Notes under the pieces: model-generated | Database searches by the model: none | What the model was told of the DNA's origin: nothing | What the model saw: only the letters and a program-made list of their open reading frames with translations | Made by a program: the position numbers and the translations under genes | In this document: positions 27,085-36,062 of the stretch, piece by piece | How positions within the stretch are numbered: the stretch's first letter is position 1 | Layout of the letters: every line of letters starts with the position of its first letter | Assembly (NCBI RefSeq): GCF_028471945.1 | Contig: NZ_CP110128.1 | Coordinates: 6,289,001-6,353,000 of the forward strand | DNA length: 64,000 nucleotides | From: Pseudomonas sp. WJP1 | GTDB taxonomy: Bacteria; Pseudomonadota; Gammaproteobacteria; Pseudomonadales; Pseudomonadaceae | Direction of reading: 5' to 3'

Positions 27085-28046
27085 GGTGTCTCCCGAAAAT
27101 GTTGATAGCCCCGGGTTTGCGGGGTGATGTCCTTGCCCTCGGCGTCCAGCAGCGTCACGCCCTGCCCCGTTATCACCCGCCCAATCACATGAATCGGCCA
27201 GCCATCGGCCAGCAACAGCGGCAACTCGACGGACGGTAGGGTGAAGGCCAGGACGTAATCGTCCCCGCCGCTCAGGGCCGCAACCTGTGCGTCCCCTCGA
27301 CCGAGAAAATCGACCAGGCTCTGCGACAGCGGCAAACGCTCCCGCTCGACTTCAATACCGACCTTCGAGGCCAGCGCGATATGCCCGCAATCAGCGAGCA
27401 GACCATCGGAGATATCCATGGCCGACGTGGCCTTGCCACGCAGCGCCTGGCCCAAGCCGAGTTGCGGTTGCGGCGACCAGTAATGCGCCAGCAGCGGCTC
27501 GGCAATGCGCGCTTGGGCCGTGCGCTGGCCGAGCACCAACGGCAAGGCACCGGCAGCATTGCCCAGGTCGCCGCCCACACACAGCAGATCACCCGGTTGC
27601 GCACCGCTGCGGGTCAGCGCCAGACCGCCCGGCACACGCCCGAACACGGTCATGGTCAGGCTCAGGGGCCCATGGGTGGTGTCGCCGCCGACCAGTGCCA
27701 CGCCGCAGCTTTGCGCCATCTGGTTCAAACCACGGGCATAGGCTTGCAACCAATCGGCGGTCACCGTCGGCAAGGTCAGGGCAAGGGTAAAGGCAACGGG
27801 CGTGGCGCCCATGGCAGCCAGGTCGCTGACGGCCACGGCAAGCGAGCGCTGACCGAGCAGAAACGGATCGCAGGGGTCGGCGAAATGCACGCCGGCCACC
27901 AGGGTGTCGGTAGAAATCGCCAACTGCTCCCCGGGAGGAACAGCCAGCAAGGCGCAGTCATCGCCAATCCCGAGGGCAACGCCTTCGCCGCCTTGCGCAC
28001 AAGGCGCGGCGGCGAAGAAATTGCGGATCAGCTCAAACTCACCCAT
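27081..28046 (-). CDS. thiL: Thiamine-monophosphate kinase
   Basis: The 321-residue protein of the PurM-like fold has G-I-G-D-D-C-A-L-L near 27-35, S-T-D-T-L-V-A-G-V-H-F at about 45-55 and D-I-S-D-G-L-L-A-D in the second half. It phosphorylates thiamine monophosphate to thiamine diphosphate, the cofactor of the nearby Dxs. It lies 18 bases behind nusB and overlaps pgpA. Confidence 0.96.
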   Translation of the reverse strand: MGEFELIRNFFAAAPCAQGGEGVALGIGDDCALLAVPPGEQLAISTDTLVAGVHFADPCDPFLLGQRSLAVAVSDLAAMGATPVAFTLALTLPTVTADWLQAYARGLNQMAQSCGVALVGGDTTHGPLSLTMTVFGRVPGGLALTRSGAQPGDLLCVGGDLGNAAGALPLVLGQRTAQARIAEPLLAHYWSPQPQLGLGQALRGKATSAMDISDGLLADCGHIALASKVGIEVERERLPLSQSLVDFLGRGDAQVAALSGGDDYVLAFTLPSVELPLLLADGWPIHVIGRVITGQGVTLLDAEGKDITPQTRGYQHFRETP

Positions 28047-28064
28047 CGCTGAATCAAGCGCCGA

Positions 28065-28565
28065 TCAGCGCTTGAACGCCTTAACTTCAGCTTCACGCAG
28101 GCGCGGGGCCAGCTTGTCGAGCACGCCGTTGACGAACTTGTGGCCATCGGTGGAACCGAAGACCTTGGCCAGTTCGATCCCTTCGTTGATCACAACGCGG
28201 TAAGGCACGTCGACGCGCTTGAGCAGTTCCCAGGTGGACAGGCGCAGAACCGCCAGCTCAACCGGGTCCAGCTCTTCGATGGTCAAGTCCAGGCAAGGCT
28301 TGAGCGCGGTGTCGATTTCGGTCTTGAACTGCGGAACCCCGTGCAGGATTTCGCGGAAGTACGCACCATCGACATCGGTGAAATCGTTATCGACCCGGAA
28401 CTGCGCTTCGATCTCGTTCAGCGACTGCTTGGCCATGTGCCATTGGTACAGCGCCTGGGTCGCGAGCTGACGGGCTTCGCGACGCTTGACGCTTTTCGAT
28501 GGCTTGCCAGCATCCGCAGGTTTTGGATCGCGCGGGTTGAAACGATCGCTTTCGTCGCTAATCAC
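28065..28565 (-). CDS. nusB: Transcription antitermination factor NusB
   Basis: The 166-residue protein starts with GTG that overlaps the ribH stop. After a basic head come [15 protein letters not shown] (about 28-42), V-D-N-D-F-T-D-V-D, and [27 protein letters not shown], the NusB signature. It binds boxA RNA with NusE (S10) in rRNA antitermination. Confidence 0.96.
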   Translation of the reverse strand: MISDESDRFNPRDPKPADAGKPSKSVKRREARQLATQALYQWHMAKQSLNEIEAQFRVDNDFTDVDGAYFREILHGVPQFKTEIDTALKPCLDLTIEELDPVELAVLRLSTWELLKRVDVPYRVVINEGIELAKVFGSTDGHKFVNGVLDKLAPRLREAEVKAFKR

Positions 28566-29038
28566 TTGGCCTCCAACTGCGCCAGCAGGCTGACCATTTC
28601 CAGAGCGGACAGGGCAGCTTCGGCACCTTTGTTCCCGGCCTTGGTGCCGGAACGTTCAATGGCTTGCTCGATGGAATCAACGGTCAGGACGCCGAAAGCG
28701 ACCGGCACGCCGAACTCCATGGACACCTGGGCCAGGCCCTTGGTGCACTCGCCAGCCACGTATTCGAAGTGCGGAGTACCGCCACGAATGACCGCGCCCA
28801 GGGCGATGATTGCCGCGAACTCGCCCTTCTGAGCGACTTTCTGCGCAACCAGCGGGATTTCGAAGGCGCCAGGGGCACGGATGATGGTGATGTCGCTTTC
28901 GCTCACGCCATGGCGAACCAGGGCATCAACAGCACCGCTGACCAGGCTTTCAACGACAAAACTGTTGAAACGGCCTACTACCAGAGCATAGCGGCCTTTA
29001 GGGGCGATGAAGGTACCTTCGATGGTCTTCAGGGTCAT
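28562..29038 (-). CDS. ribH: 6,7-dimethyl-8-ribityllumazine synthase
   Basis: The 158-residue protein makes lumazine from the pyrimidine intermediate and 3,4-dihydroxy-2-butanone 4-phosphate. Motifs: R-F-N-S-F-V near 23-28, P-G-A-F-E-I-P near 57-63, [11 protein letters not shown] (catalytic His at the end) and G-V-L-T-V-D. It follows ribBA after 91 bases and couples to nusB by 4 bases. Confidence 0.97.
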   Translation of the reverse strand: MTLKTIEGTFIAPKGRYALVVGRFNSFVVESLVSGAVDALVRHGVSESDITIIRAPGAFEIPLVAQKVAQKGEFAAIIALGAVIRGGTPHFEYVAGECTKGLAQVSMEFGVPVAFGVLTVDSIEQAIERSGTKAGNKGAEAALSALEMVSLLAQLEAK

Positions 29039-29060
29039 TCGATAGATCTCTTAAAGAGCC

Positions 29061-29083
29061 GGGACGCGTCTCGTACGCGTCCC
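29061..29083. other. Perfect hairpin between ribBA and ribH
   Basis: GGGACGCG and CGCGTCCC pair with a short loop, giving a very stable stem 23 bases before the ribH start on the minus strand. No T run follows, so it is not an intrinsic terminator. It may hold back or adjust ribH expression, or protect the mRNA end. Confidence 0.45.
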
Positions 29084-29129
29084 TCGGTGATTTATTTGCC
29101 GCGAATTCAAGTCCGGAAACGACCGGTCA

Positions 29130-30221
29130 TTATTCGGAGGGCACGTATTCTACAACTTCCAGATCGAAACCGGATATCGCATTAAATTTCATCGGTGCCG
29201 ACATCAGGCGCATTTTACGCACGCCGAGGTCGCGCAGGATCTGCGAACCGGCACCCACGGTGCTGTAGGTGGTCGGCTTTTTCACCGCCAGGTGATCGGC
29301 GGTTTCGCGAATGTGCGCCAGCAATACATCGCCATCCAGTGGGTGGCCGAGCAACAGCACCACGCCACTGCCGGCCTCGGCAACCGCGGACATGGCGGCG
29401 CGCAGGCTCCAGCGGCCCGGTTGCTTGACCATCAGCAGGTCGCGCAGCGGGTCCATGTTGTGCACCCGAACCAGGGTCGGTTCTTCGGCGCAGACAGTGC
29501 CCAGGGTCAGGGCCATGTGCACGTCGCCTTCCACGGAATCACGATAGGTCACCAGGTTGAATTGGCCCAGTTCGCTGTCCAGAGGCTGCTCGGCAATCCG
29601 CTGAACGGTACGTTCGTGGATCATCCGGTAGTGGATCAGGTCGGCGATGGTGCCGATCTTGATGTTGTGTTCGGCGGCGAAAGCTTCCAGCTCGGCGCGA
29701 CGGGACATGGTGCCATCGTCGTTCATCACTTCGCAGATCACTCCGCTCGGCTCGAAACCGGCCATGCGCGCCAGATCGCACGCGGCTTCGGTATGGCCGG
29801 CGCGGGCCAGGGTGCCGCCGGCCTGGGCCATCAGCGGGAAGATGTGGCCCGGGCTGACGATGTCTTCAGCCTTGGCATCACGGGCAGCAGCCGCTTGCAC
29901 GGTGCGCGCACGGTCGGCGGCGGAAATGCCGGTGGTCACACCGGTGGCCGCTTCGATCGATACGGTGAACTTGGTGCCGAAACCGGAACCGTTGCGCGGG
30001 GCCATCAGCGGCAGCTTGAGCAGTTCGCAGCGCTCGCGGCTCATCGGCATGCAGATCAGGCCACGGGCGTGCTTGGCCATGAAGTTGATGTGTTCGGCCT
30101 GGCAGCACTCGGCGGCCATGATCAGGTCGCCTTCGTTCTCGCGGTCTTCGTCATCCATGAGGATGACCATCTTGCCTTGGCGGATGTCTTCAACCAGTTC
30201 TTCGATGCTATTGAGCGCCAC
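29130..30221 (-). CDS. ribBA: 3,4-dihydroxy-2-butanone-4-phosphate synthase with degenerate GTP cyclohydrolase II-like domain
   Basis: The 363-residue protein is a fusion. Residues 1-205 form the dihydroxybutanone phosphate synthase, with the acidic loop D-D-E-D-R-E-N-E-G-D-L-I (about 22-33) and G-H-T-E-A-A. Residues about 210-363 keep the outline of GTP cyclohydrolase II but lack the zinc C-x10-C-x-C cluster and the R-Q-E-G-R-G loop. The C-terminal half is therefore probably structural or regulatory, and the free-standing ribA at 25075 does that reaction. The annotation ribBA is customary in Pseudomonas. The gene is 31 bases behind ribC. Confidence 0.93.
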   Translation of the reverse strand: MALNSIEELVEDIRQGKMVILMDDEDRENEGDLIMAAECCQAEHINFMAKHARGLICMPMSRERCELLKLPLMAPRNGSGFGTKFTVSIEAATGVTTGISAADRARTVQAAAARDAKAEDIVSPGHIFPLMAQAGGTLARAGHTEAACDLARMAGFEPSGVICEVMNDDGTMSRRAELEAFAAEHNIKIGTIADLIHYRMIHERTVQRIAEQPLDSELGQFNLVTYRDSVEGDVHMALTLGTVCAEEPTLVRVHNMDPLRDLLMVKQPGRWSLRAAMSAVAEAGSGVVLLLGHPLDGDVLLAHIRETADHLAVKKPTTYSTVGAGSQILRDLGVRKMRLMSAPMKFNAISGFDLEVVEYVPSE

Positions 30222-30252
30222 AAGGCACCCCCATTCTTTTAGAAATTGAGTT

Positions 30253-30915
30253 TCAGGATTTGAGGTAGCCGTTGGCGGCCAGAAAGCTTTCGGTAATGTT
30301 ACTGGAAGTCGGCTCAGCGGCTTTGTCCCCCAGCAGCAGGCGCTCCAGATAACGCGCCAGCAAGTCCACTTCCAGGTTCACCCGGCGACCTGGCTGGTAC
30401 GACGCCATGATGGTTTCGCTCAGGGTGTGCGGAATGATCGTCAGCAGGAACTCGGCGCCATCGACCGCGTTCACGGTCAGGCTGGTGCCGTCGACGGTGA
30501 TCGAGCCTTTATGGGCGATGTACTTGGCCAGTTCCTTGGGCGCGCGGATGCGAAATTCCACGGCACGGGCGTTTTCGGTGCGAGCAACCACTTCGCCCAC
30601 GCCGTCGACATGGCCACTGACCAGGTGCCCGCCGAGGCGAGTGGTCGGGGTCAGGGCTTTTTCCAGGTTGACCGGGCTGCCGCTTTTGAGGTCATTCATG
30701 GCGGTGCAGTCGAGGGTTTCGCGACTGACGTCAGCCGCAAAGCCGTTGCCCGGCAGTTCAACGGCGGTCAGGCACACGCCGTTGACCGCGATGCTGTCGC
30801 CCAGTTTGACGTCGCTCAGGTCGAGCTTGCCGGTTTCGACGTGGACCCGCACATCTCCGCCTTTAGGGGTCAATGCACGAATACTGCCGATGGATTCGAT
30901 GATGCCGGTGAACAT
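30253..30915 (-). CDS. ribC: Riboflavin synthase, alpha subunit
   Basis: The 220-residue protein consists of two similar lumazine-binding halves: M-F-T-G-I-I-E-S-I-G at the start, with G-D-S-I-A-V-N-G-V-C-L-T-A-V, and G-S-I-T-V-D-G-T-S-L-T-V-N in the second half. Two lumazine molecules are dismutated to riboflavin. Naming varies (ribC or ribE). GGAGAACCCC stands before the ATG. A small hairpin (GGCCA/TGGCC, 30936-30957) lies between ribD and this gene. Confidence 0.96.
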   Translation of the reverse strand: MFTGIIESIGSIRALTPKGGDVRVHVETGKLDLSDVKLGDSIAVNGVCLTAVELPGNGFAADVSRETLDCTAMNDLKSGSPVNLEKALTPTTRLGGHLVSGHVDGVGEVVARTENARAVEFRIRAPKELAKYIAHKGSITVDGTSLTVNAVDGAEFLLTIIPHTLSETIMASYQPGRRVNLEVDLLARYLERLLLGDKAAEPTSSNITESFLAANGYLKS

Positions 30916-30962
30916 GGGGTTCTCCTCGAGAACAGGGCCAGCGCTATAGCGATGGCCGGAAA

Positions 30963-32096
30963 TTATACGCTCGCTGCCGGTGAAGGAATGGCAGTGACTC
31001 GCCAGTCATCGCCCACCGCGCGAATTTCGGTGATTTTGAGCTCGGGTGCATCTTTCATTTGCGCGAGCGGCCAGTCCAGCAGCGGCCGTGCCGAAGAGCC
31101 CAAAAACTTGCCGGCAATGAAAATCTGGAATTCATCCACCAAACCGAGTTGCGCGAAAGCACCGGCCAGCCGCGGACCGGCCTCCACCAGCACCTCGTTG
31201 ACGCCACGGTTGGCGAGCTCGATCAGCAGCTGACGCAGATCGACCTGACCGTCGTAGCCGGGCACGATCAAGCATTCCGGGCCATTGGCGTATTGCTCTT
31301 CCACCGCGACACAGGTGGCGACCAGCGCCGGGCCGGCCTTGAAGAACGGGGCATCCAGCGGCACGCGCAAACGCCCGTCGACCAGTACGCGCAGTGGCGG
31401 ACGGCTCATCACCAAAGCAGTTTGCTCGGCATCCAGGCCCAGCTCATCGGCACGCACGGTCAAGCGGGCGTTGTCCGCCAGCACGGTGTCGGCACCGGTC
31501 AGCACCACGCTGGCCTGGGCACGCAGGCGTTGCACCGCCGAACGCGCCGCGGGCCCGGTGATCCATTGGCTTTCGCCGCTTTCCATGGCCGTGCGACCGT
31601 CCAGGCTCATGGCCAACTTGACCCGCACGAACGGCAAGCCCTGTTCCATGCGCTTGAGGAAGCCTTGATTGAGCTTGCACGCTTCACCCTCCAGCACACC
31701 ACTTTCGGTGGCGATGCCGGCCTGGGCCAGGCGTTGCAGGCCCCGCCCGGCCACTTCCGGGTTCGGGTCCTGCATCGCCGCCACCACCCGCGCCACACCG
31801 GCGTTGACCAGCGCATCGGCGCACGGTGGCGTGCGACCGTGGTGGCTGCAGGGTTCGAGGGTCACGTAGGCGGTGGCGCCACGGGCCAACTCACCGGCGG
31901 CGCGCAAGGCGTGGACTTCGGCGTGGGGCTCACCGGCGCGCTCGTGCCAGCCTTCGCCGACGATCTGCCCGTCGCGCACGATCACGCAGCCGACCCGCGG
32001 GTTGGGGTGCGTCGTGTAATGACCTTTGCGCGCCAGCTCCAGCGCGCGGGCCATGTAATGGGCGTCGAGGATGGCAAGTTCTGCTGGCGTGGTCAT
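30963..32096 (-). CDS. ribD: Bifunctional diaminohydroxyphosphoribosylaminopyrimidine deaminase / uracil reductase
   Basis: The 377-residue protein has an N-terminal zinc deaminase (H58-A-E60, P-C83-S-H-H-G-R-T-P-P-C92) and a C-terminal reductase domain from about 150 ([14 protein letters not shown], then N-E-V-L-V-E-A-G-P). It carries out the second and third steps of riboflavin synthesis. The start overlaps the nrdR stop (ATGA). No FMN riboswitch precedes it. Confidence 0.96.
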   Translation of the reverse strand: MTTPAELAILDAHYMARALELARKGHYTTHPNPRVGCVIVRDGQIVGEGWHERAGEPHAEVHALRAAGELARGATAYVTLEPCSHHGRTPPCADALVNAGVARVVAAMQDPNPEVAGRGLQRLAQAGIATESGVLEGEACKLNQGFLKRMEQGLPFVRVKLAMSLDGRTAMESGESQWITGPAARSAVQRLRAQASVVLTGADTVLADNARLTVRADELGLDAEQTALVMSRPPLRVLVDGRLRVPLDAPFFKAGPALVATCVAVEEQYANGPECLIVPGYDGQVDLRQLLIELANRGVNEVLVEAGPRLAGAFAQLGLVDEFQIFIAGKFLGSSARPLLDWPLAQMKDAPELKITEIRAVGDDWRVTAIPSPAASV

Positions 32097-32557
32097 TCTT
32101 TCACCGGTTCCCGGGCCAGGCGATCGATCTCTTCGCGGAACTCATTGAGGTCCTGGAAGCGGCGATACACCGAGGCGAAGCGGATGTAGGCGACTTCGTC
32201 GAGCTTCTGCAGCTCGGCCATCACCAGCTCACCGACCACGAGGGACTTGACCTCACGTTCGCCGGTGGCGCGCAGTTTGTGTTTGATGTGCACCAGCGAC
32301 GATTCGAGGCGCTCGACACTCACCGGGCGCTTTTCCAGCGCACGCTGCATGCCGGCGCGGAGTTTTTCTTCGTCGAACGGCTGGCGACTGCCGTCGGTTT
32401 TGATCAGGCGCGGCAACACCAGTTCAGCGGTTTCGAACGTCGTGAAACGCTCGCCGCAGGCCAGGCATTCACGCCGGCGGCGCACCTGTTCGCCCTCGGC
32501 GACCAGACGCGAGTCGATGACCTTGGTGTCGTTGGCACCGCAGAAGGGACAGTGCAT
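32093..32557 (-). CDS. nrdR: Ribonucleotide reductase regulator NrdR
   Basis: The open frame runs further upstream, but the protein must start at ATG 32557 with M-H-C-P-F-C, giving the normal 154 residues. The zinc ribbon is Cys3, Cys6, Cys31 and Cys34, followed by the ATP-cone ([17 protein letters not shown]). NrdR represses nrd operons when dATP is high. It heads the riboflavin cluster, as in many Pseudomonas. Confidence 0.96.
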   Translation of the reverse strand: MHCPFCGANDTKVIDSRLVAEGEQVRRRRECLACGERFTTFETAELVLPRLIKTDGSRQPFDEEKLRAGMQRALEKRPVSVERLESSLVHIKHKLRATGEREVKSLVVGELVMAELQKLDEVAYIRFASVYRRFQDLNEFREEIDRLAREPVKE

Positions 32558-32684
32558 GGTGGCAGGCAACAAAAAAAGGGAGGGCCATGGTAGCGCATCC
32601 GGGTGGCAAGACAAGCCATAGGGTTTGCGGTATACAGACGGGATGATCATATGATCCATGGATTTCACCCTTCCGGAGCTGCCA

Positions 32685-33143
32685 ATGCCGTTACGACCGC
32701 TCGTTTTGCTCAGCCTTTTCAGCCTGTTGGTGGCTTGCAGCAGCGATGCCCCCCAGCCACCAACGCCAGGCCCGGCGCCGCAGCAAGCGCAAAAGAAAGC
32801 CCGGGAGTCGGCCAACCTCGGCCCACTGCCGGCGTACCAACGGGAATTGAGCGGTACCCTTCAAGGCGTACCGGAAGGCGCCGAAGTCGAGCTGGCCCTG
32901 CTGGTGATCGACGAAAGGGACCGCCCGCAACAATTGCTTGCCAGTTCAAACCTGATCGGCACCAACCAGGTATTGCCGTTTCATCTGCGTTTCAATCCAG
33001 ACTCGTTCCCGGCGGGCGCCCGTGTTGAACTGCGCGGCCGCGCCAGCCAGTCGGGCCAACTGATCCTGCACCTGCCATCACAGCGGATCTATCAGCCGAC
33101 CACCCAGGTGCTGGGCCAACTGCAATTCGTCAAAGCCCCATGA
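32685..33143 (+). CDS. YbaY-like lipoprotein
   Basis: The start is ATG 32685 (GGAGCTGCCA before it); the open frame begins 27 bases earlier. The product has a lipoprotein signal with L-L-V-A-C (Cys18), a Pro/Gln-rich linker, then a beta-rich domain ([20 protein letters not shown]). This resembles the YbaY/type III pilotin-like family. It is probably anchored in the outer membrane, function unknown. Its stop overlaps the following methyltransferase gene by 4 bases. Confidence 0.8.
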   Translation: MPLRPLVLLSLFSLLVACSSDAPQPPTPGPAPQQAQKKARESANLGPLPAYQRELSGTLQGVPEGAEVELALLVIDERDRPQQLLASSNLIGTNQVLPFHLRFNPDSFPAGARVELRGRASQSGQLILHLPSQRIYQPTTQVLGQLQFVKAP

Positions 33144-33799
33144 AGACGCCGCTGGACCTGCAACAGGCGTTGGGTGAATTGCTCGGAGATGCGCGACTGG
33201 TCGCCTTTGAGTTGCCGCAGACTGATCTGAAACTGTGGCTGATCGATGGCGACAACATGGACCGCGCCTTCAGCCCGGAAGAAACCCGGCGCATTCTGCA
33301 TGAGCCGCCGTACTGGAGTTTCTGCTGGGCCAGCGGCCTGGCCGTGGCCCGTTACCTGGCGCAGAACCGGCATTGGGTCGAAGGCAAGCGGGTGCTGGAT
33401 TTCGGTGCCGGCTCTGGTGTGGCCGGGATTGCTGCGGCCAAGGCCGGGGCGCTGGAAGTGGTGGCCTGCGACCTTGACCCGCTGGCAATTGCCGCCTGCC
33501 GGGCGAATGCCGAACTTAATGACGTTCAGCTCACTTACTCGACGGATTTTTTCGCCGAAGACGACCGTTTTGACCTGATCCTGGTGGCGGACGTGCTGTA
33601 CGACCGGGCGAACCTGCCGCTGCTCGATGAATTCCTCAGTCGTGGTCGGGAAGCACTGGTGGCGGATTCGCGGGTACGGGATTTCCGGCATCCGTTGTAT
33701 CGGCGCATCGAAATGCTGGAGGCCATGACCCTGCCGGATCTGTGTGAGCCCGAAGAGTTTCGGCATGTGAGCCTTTACCACGCAAGCCGCCCCCTGTAG
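33140..33799 (+). CDS. Class I SAM-dependent methyltransferase, protein-lysine (ETFB/METTL20-like) type
   Basis: The 219-residue protein has the SAM motif D-F-G-A-G-S-G (87-93), an acidic motif II in V-A-C-D-L-D-P-L-A, and D-L-I-L-V-A-D-V-L-Y-D at the end of the core. P-P-Y-W-S-F-C-W-A-S-G before motif I is typical of the lysine methyltransferase 16 family, which includes METTL20 and PrmA-like enzymes. The substrate is a protein by analogy. Which one is not known. It is coupled to the lipoprotein gene. Confidence 0.8.
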   Translation: MKTPLDLQQALGELLGDARLVAFELPQTDLKLWLIDGDNMDRAFSPEETRRILHEPPYWSFCWASGLAVARYLAQNRHWVEGKRVLDFGAGSGVAGIAAAKAGALEVVACDLDPLAIAACRANAELNDVQLTYSTDFFAEDDRFDLILVADVLYDRANLPLLDEFLSRGREALVADSRVRDFRHPLYRRIEMLEAMTLPDLCEPEEFRHVSLYHASRPL

Positions 33800-33821
33800 G
33801 AGCGAGGCTTGCCCGCGAAGA
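33792..33821 (+). repeat. Single REP element
   Basis: CCCCTGTAGGAGCGAGGCTTGCCCGCGAAG is one half of a REP doublet, directly behind the methyltransferase gene. Confidence 0.7.
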
Positions 33822-33919
33822 CGTCCGGTCAGGCAAGACACCTCGCTATGACCGCCCGCTTCCGGCCACCCCCCGCCAGGCCGTATAGTTGCCCCAATCA
33901 CGCTTCCAAGAGATCCCCC

Positions 33920-34792
33920 ATGAGTCAGCAAACGCCGTACATCTTCGACGCCACGACTGCCGATTTCGACCAGTCGGTGATCGAGAACTCCTTCCACAAA
34001 CCGATGCTGGTGGATTTCTGGGCCGAATGGTGTGCGCCCTGCAAGGTGCTGATGCCGATGCTGCAGACCATTGCCGAGAGCTATCAGGGTGAGCTGCTGC
34101 TGGCCAAGGTCAACTGCGACCTCGAACAGGACATCGTCGCCCGCTTCGGTATTCGCAGCCTGCCGACCGTGGTGCTGTTCAAGGATGGCCAGCCGGTGGA
34201 TGGTTTTGCCGGTGCGCAGCCGGAATCGGCCGTACGGGCGCTGCTCGAGCCCCATGTACAAATGCCGCCACCGGCCGATGCCGATCCGTTCGAACAGGCC
34301 CAGGCCTTGTTCGACGACAGCCGCTTCGCCGATGCCGAAGCCCTGCTCAAAGTGTTGCTGGGCGAAGACAACACCAACGCCAAGGCGCTGATTCTTTACG
34401 CACGCTGCCTCACCGAGCGTGGTGAGCTGGGCGAAGCGCAAGCCGTGCTCGACGCGGTCAAGAGCGATGAACACAAGGCTGCCCTGGCCGGTGCCAAGGC
34501 GCAGATCAAGTTCCTCGGCCAGGCCAAGGATTTGCCCGATGCCGCCGACCTGAAAGCACGCCTGGCGAAAAACCCGCAGGACGATGAAGCGGTCTACCAA
34601 CTGGCCGTGCAACAACTGGCCCGCCAGCAGTACGACGCGGCGCTGGATGGATTGCTCAAGCTGTTCATCCGCAACCGCAGCTACAGCGAAGGCTTGCCGC
34701 ACAAGACCTTGCTGCAGGTGTTCGAATTGCTGGGTAACGACCATCCGCTGGTGACGACGTACCGCCGCAAGCTCTTTGCTGCGTTGTATTGA
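33920..34792 (+). CDS. ybbN: Thioredoxin-TPR co-chaperone YbbN (CnoX type)
   Basis: The start is ATG 33920, where M-S-Q-Q-T-P-Y-I-F-D begins the thioredoxin fold; the frame is open upstream without a ribosome site. Residues 1-110 form a thioredoxin domain with W-C-A-P-C (Cys38, Cys41). Residues about 115-290 are TPR-like helices. CnoX protects clients from oxidation and hands them to GroEL. E. coli CnoX lacks the first cysteine, while this one keeps both and may be redox-active. Confidence 0.92.
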   Translation: MSQQTPYIFDATTADFDQSVIENSFHKPMLVDFWAEWCAPCKVLMPMLQTIAESYQGELLLAKVNCDLEQDIVARFGIRSLPTVVLFKDGQPVDGFAGAQPESAVRALLEPHVQMPPPADADPFEQAQALFDDSRFADAEALLKVLLGEDNTNAKALILYARCLTERGELGEAQAVLDAVKSDEHKAALAGAKAQIKFLGQAKDLPDAADLKARLAKNPQDDEAVYQLAVQQLARQQYDAALDGLLKLFIRNRSYSEGLPHKTLLQVFELLGNDHPLVTTYRRKLFAALY

Positions 34793-34803
34793 TTACCCCC
34801 CCC

Positions 34804-34875
34804 CCTGTAGGAGCACGGCTTGCCGGCGATGGCGTCCTTGAGATCGCTTCGCCAGCAAGCTGTGCTCCTACAGTT
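34804..34875. repeat. REPIN of a second sequence type
   Basis: TGTAGGAGCACGGCTTGCCG and its inverse differ from the common type in the stem bases. They sit between the convergent ybbN and the next gene. Confidence 0.7.
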
Positions 34876-35215
34876 TTGTGATCCAATGAAAGATAGGCGT
34901 ATCGCCGCCGCTCTCGACTTTCACATCCGCGCTATGGCGCAAACGCACCAACAGGCGCTTGCCCGACGCCGCACTACCGGTCAGCCCTTCCAACTGCTCC
35001 AGCAGATCCGGTCCGCTCAATTGCCCGGCCTTGCGCAGCAAATCCCTGGCAACCTGCCACAGCGCATCGTCCTGATTCAGCGGTTTCGCCGCCGGTGCAC
35101 TGACCTCGGTTTTTTCCACCTGCAACTGCGCACCCAGCCGCGCCCAATCGGCGTCATCCATCTCCAGCGTCAAATCCACCGGCCAGTCGCCGATGCTTCC
35201 GCGAATTCGCAACAT
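34868..35215 (-). CDS. Conserved-type hypothetical protein, 115 residues
   Basis: The product begins M-L-R-I-R-G-S-I-G-D-W-P-V-D-L-T-L-E-M and has no signal peptide. A beta-rich N-terminal third is followed by a Lys/Gln linker and a helical L-L-R-K-A-G-Q-L-S-G-P-D-L-L-E-Q-L. It resembles small Pseudomonas proteins of unknown role. It is divergent from the zinc cluster. The last few bases run into the REPIN. Confidence 0.7.
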   Translation of the reverse strand: MLRIRGSIGDWPVDLTLEMDDADWARLGAQLQVEKTEVSAPAAKPLNQDDALWQVARDLLRKAGQLSGPDLLEQLEGLTGSAASGKRLLVRLRHSADVKVESGGDTPIFHWITKL

Positions 35216-35301
35216 GAGTCAGCTCCCGAACATTTCTTCACGCCCATGCTCCCATGGGGCTTGTGCAACGCCAAGCTGGCAGTCACAATCCGCGCACTAA
35301 C

Positions 35302-35319
35302 GTTATAAGATTACATAAC
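35302..35319 (+). promoter_or_regulatory. Candidate Zur box
   Basis: An 18-base element with GTTATA at its left end and CATAAC at its right end lies 33 bases before the ATG of the His-rich protein gene. It resembles the gammaproteobacterial Zur palindrome (GTTATA...TATAAC), but the two halves are a few bases further apart than in the consensus. Confidence 0.5.
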
Positions 35320-35351
35320 ATTTTTTTCATCTTGTCTTTCGGAGACTCGCC

Positions 35352-35933
35352 ATGCGTCGCCTGCTTCTCGCCCTGCCGTTTGCCTTGTTGCCGCTGACTG
35401 TCGCCCATGCCGCCGACGAACATGATCACGACCATGAGCACGGCAGCCTCGGCGCCCACGAGCACGGCGTCGGTCGCCTGAACGCGGCGCTGGACGGCCA
35501 GACTCTGGAGCTGGAACTGGAAAGCCCGGCGATGAATCTGGTGGGGTTCGAGCATGCCGCTGCCACCGATGCCGACAAAGCCAAGGTCGCCGCAGTTCGC
35601 GCTCAACTCGAGAAACCGTTGGCGCTGTTCAACCTGCCCAAAGCCGCTGGCTGTGTGTTGGAAAACCAAGAGCTGGAAAGCCCGTTGTTCGGTGACAAGC
35701 CAGATGCCGACGAGGATCACGATGAAGACGCTCACGAGCACCACCATGACCACAGCGAAATCCACGCCCGTTACCAATTCACCTGCGCCACACCAGGTGC
35801 GCTGAAGACCCTGGATCTGGCGAATATTTTCAACAGCTTCCCGGCGACCCAGAAAATTCAGGTACAACTGATCGGCCCGAGCGGGCAGCAAGGGGTTGAA
35901 GTGACGGCGAAGGCTGCCGCCCTCAAATTCTGA
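35352..35933 (+). CDS. Histidine-rich periplasmic zinc-binding protein (DUF2796, ZrgA type)
   Basis: The 193-residue protein has a signal peptide (1-20, M-R-R-L-L-L-A-L-P-F-A-L-L-P-L-T-V-A-H-A). Two His/Asp-rich stretches can each bind several zinc ions: D-E-H-D-H-D-H-E-H from about residue 22 and E-D-H-D-E-D-A-H-E-H-H-H-D-H around residue 125. Relatives assist zinc import. It is the first gene of a four-gene cluster (binding protein, ABC ATPase, permease, DUF3299) that I recall as PA4063-PA4066 in P. aeruginosa, reported to be Zur-controlled. A candidate Zur site precedes it. Confidence 0.88.
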   Translation: MRRLLLALPFALLPLTVAHAADEHDHDHEHGSLGAHEHGVGRLNAALDGQTLELELESPAMNLVGFEHAAATDADKAKVAAVRAQLEKPLALFNLPKAAGCVLENQELESPLFGDKPDADEDHDEDAHEHHHDHSEIHARYQFTCATPGALKTLDLANIFNSFPATQKIQVQLIGPSGQQGVEVTAKAAALKF

Positions 35934-35948
35934 TCCACCGAAGATCCC

Positions 35949-36035
35949 CCTGTAGGAGCGAGCCTGCTCGCGATGGTGTGTTAGTCGACATCACTGCGGC
36001 TGATACACCATCGCGAGCAGGCTCGCTCCTACAGG
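35949..36035. repeat. REPIN inside the zinc cluster
   Basis: TGTAGGAGCGAGCCTGCTCG and its inverse lie between the His-rich protein gene and the ABC ATPase gene. It may lower expression of the transporter relative to the binding protein. Confidence 0.85.
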
Positions 36036-36062
36036 TTAATCAACACCCATGAAATCGGTTAA

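Noticed and set aside
29039-32600. FMN riboswitch in the riboflavin cluster
   Set aside because: The conserved RFN elements were not found in any gap; the gaps are too short except 29039-29129, which holds only a simple hairpin.
33092-34744. Minus-strand open frame of 550 codons
   Set aside because: Antisense to the methyltransferase and ybbN, both of which have clear motifs.
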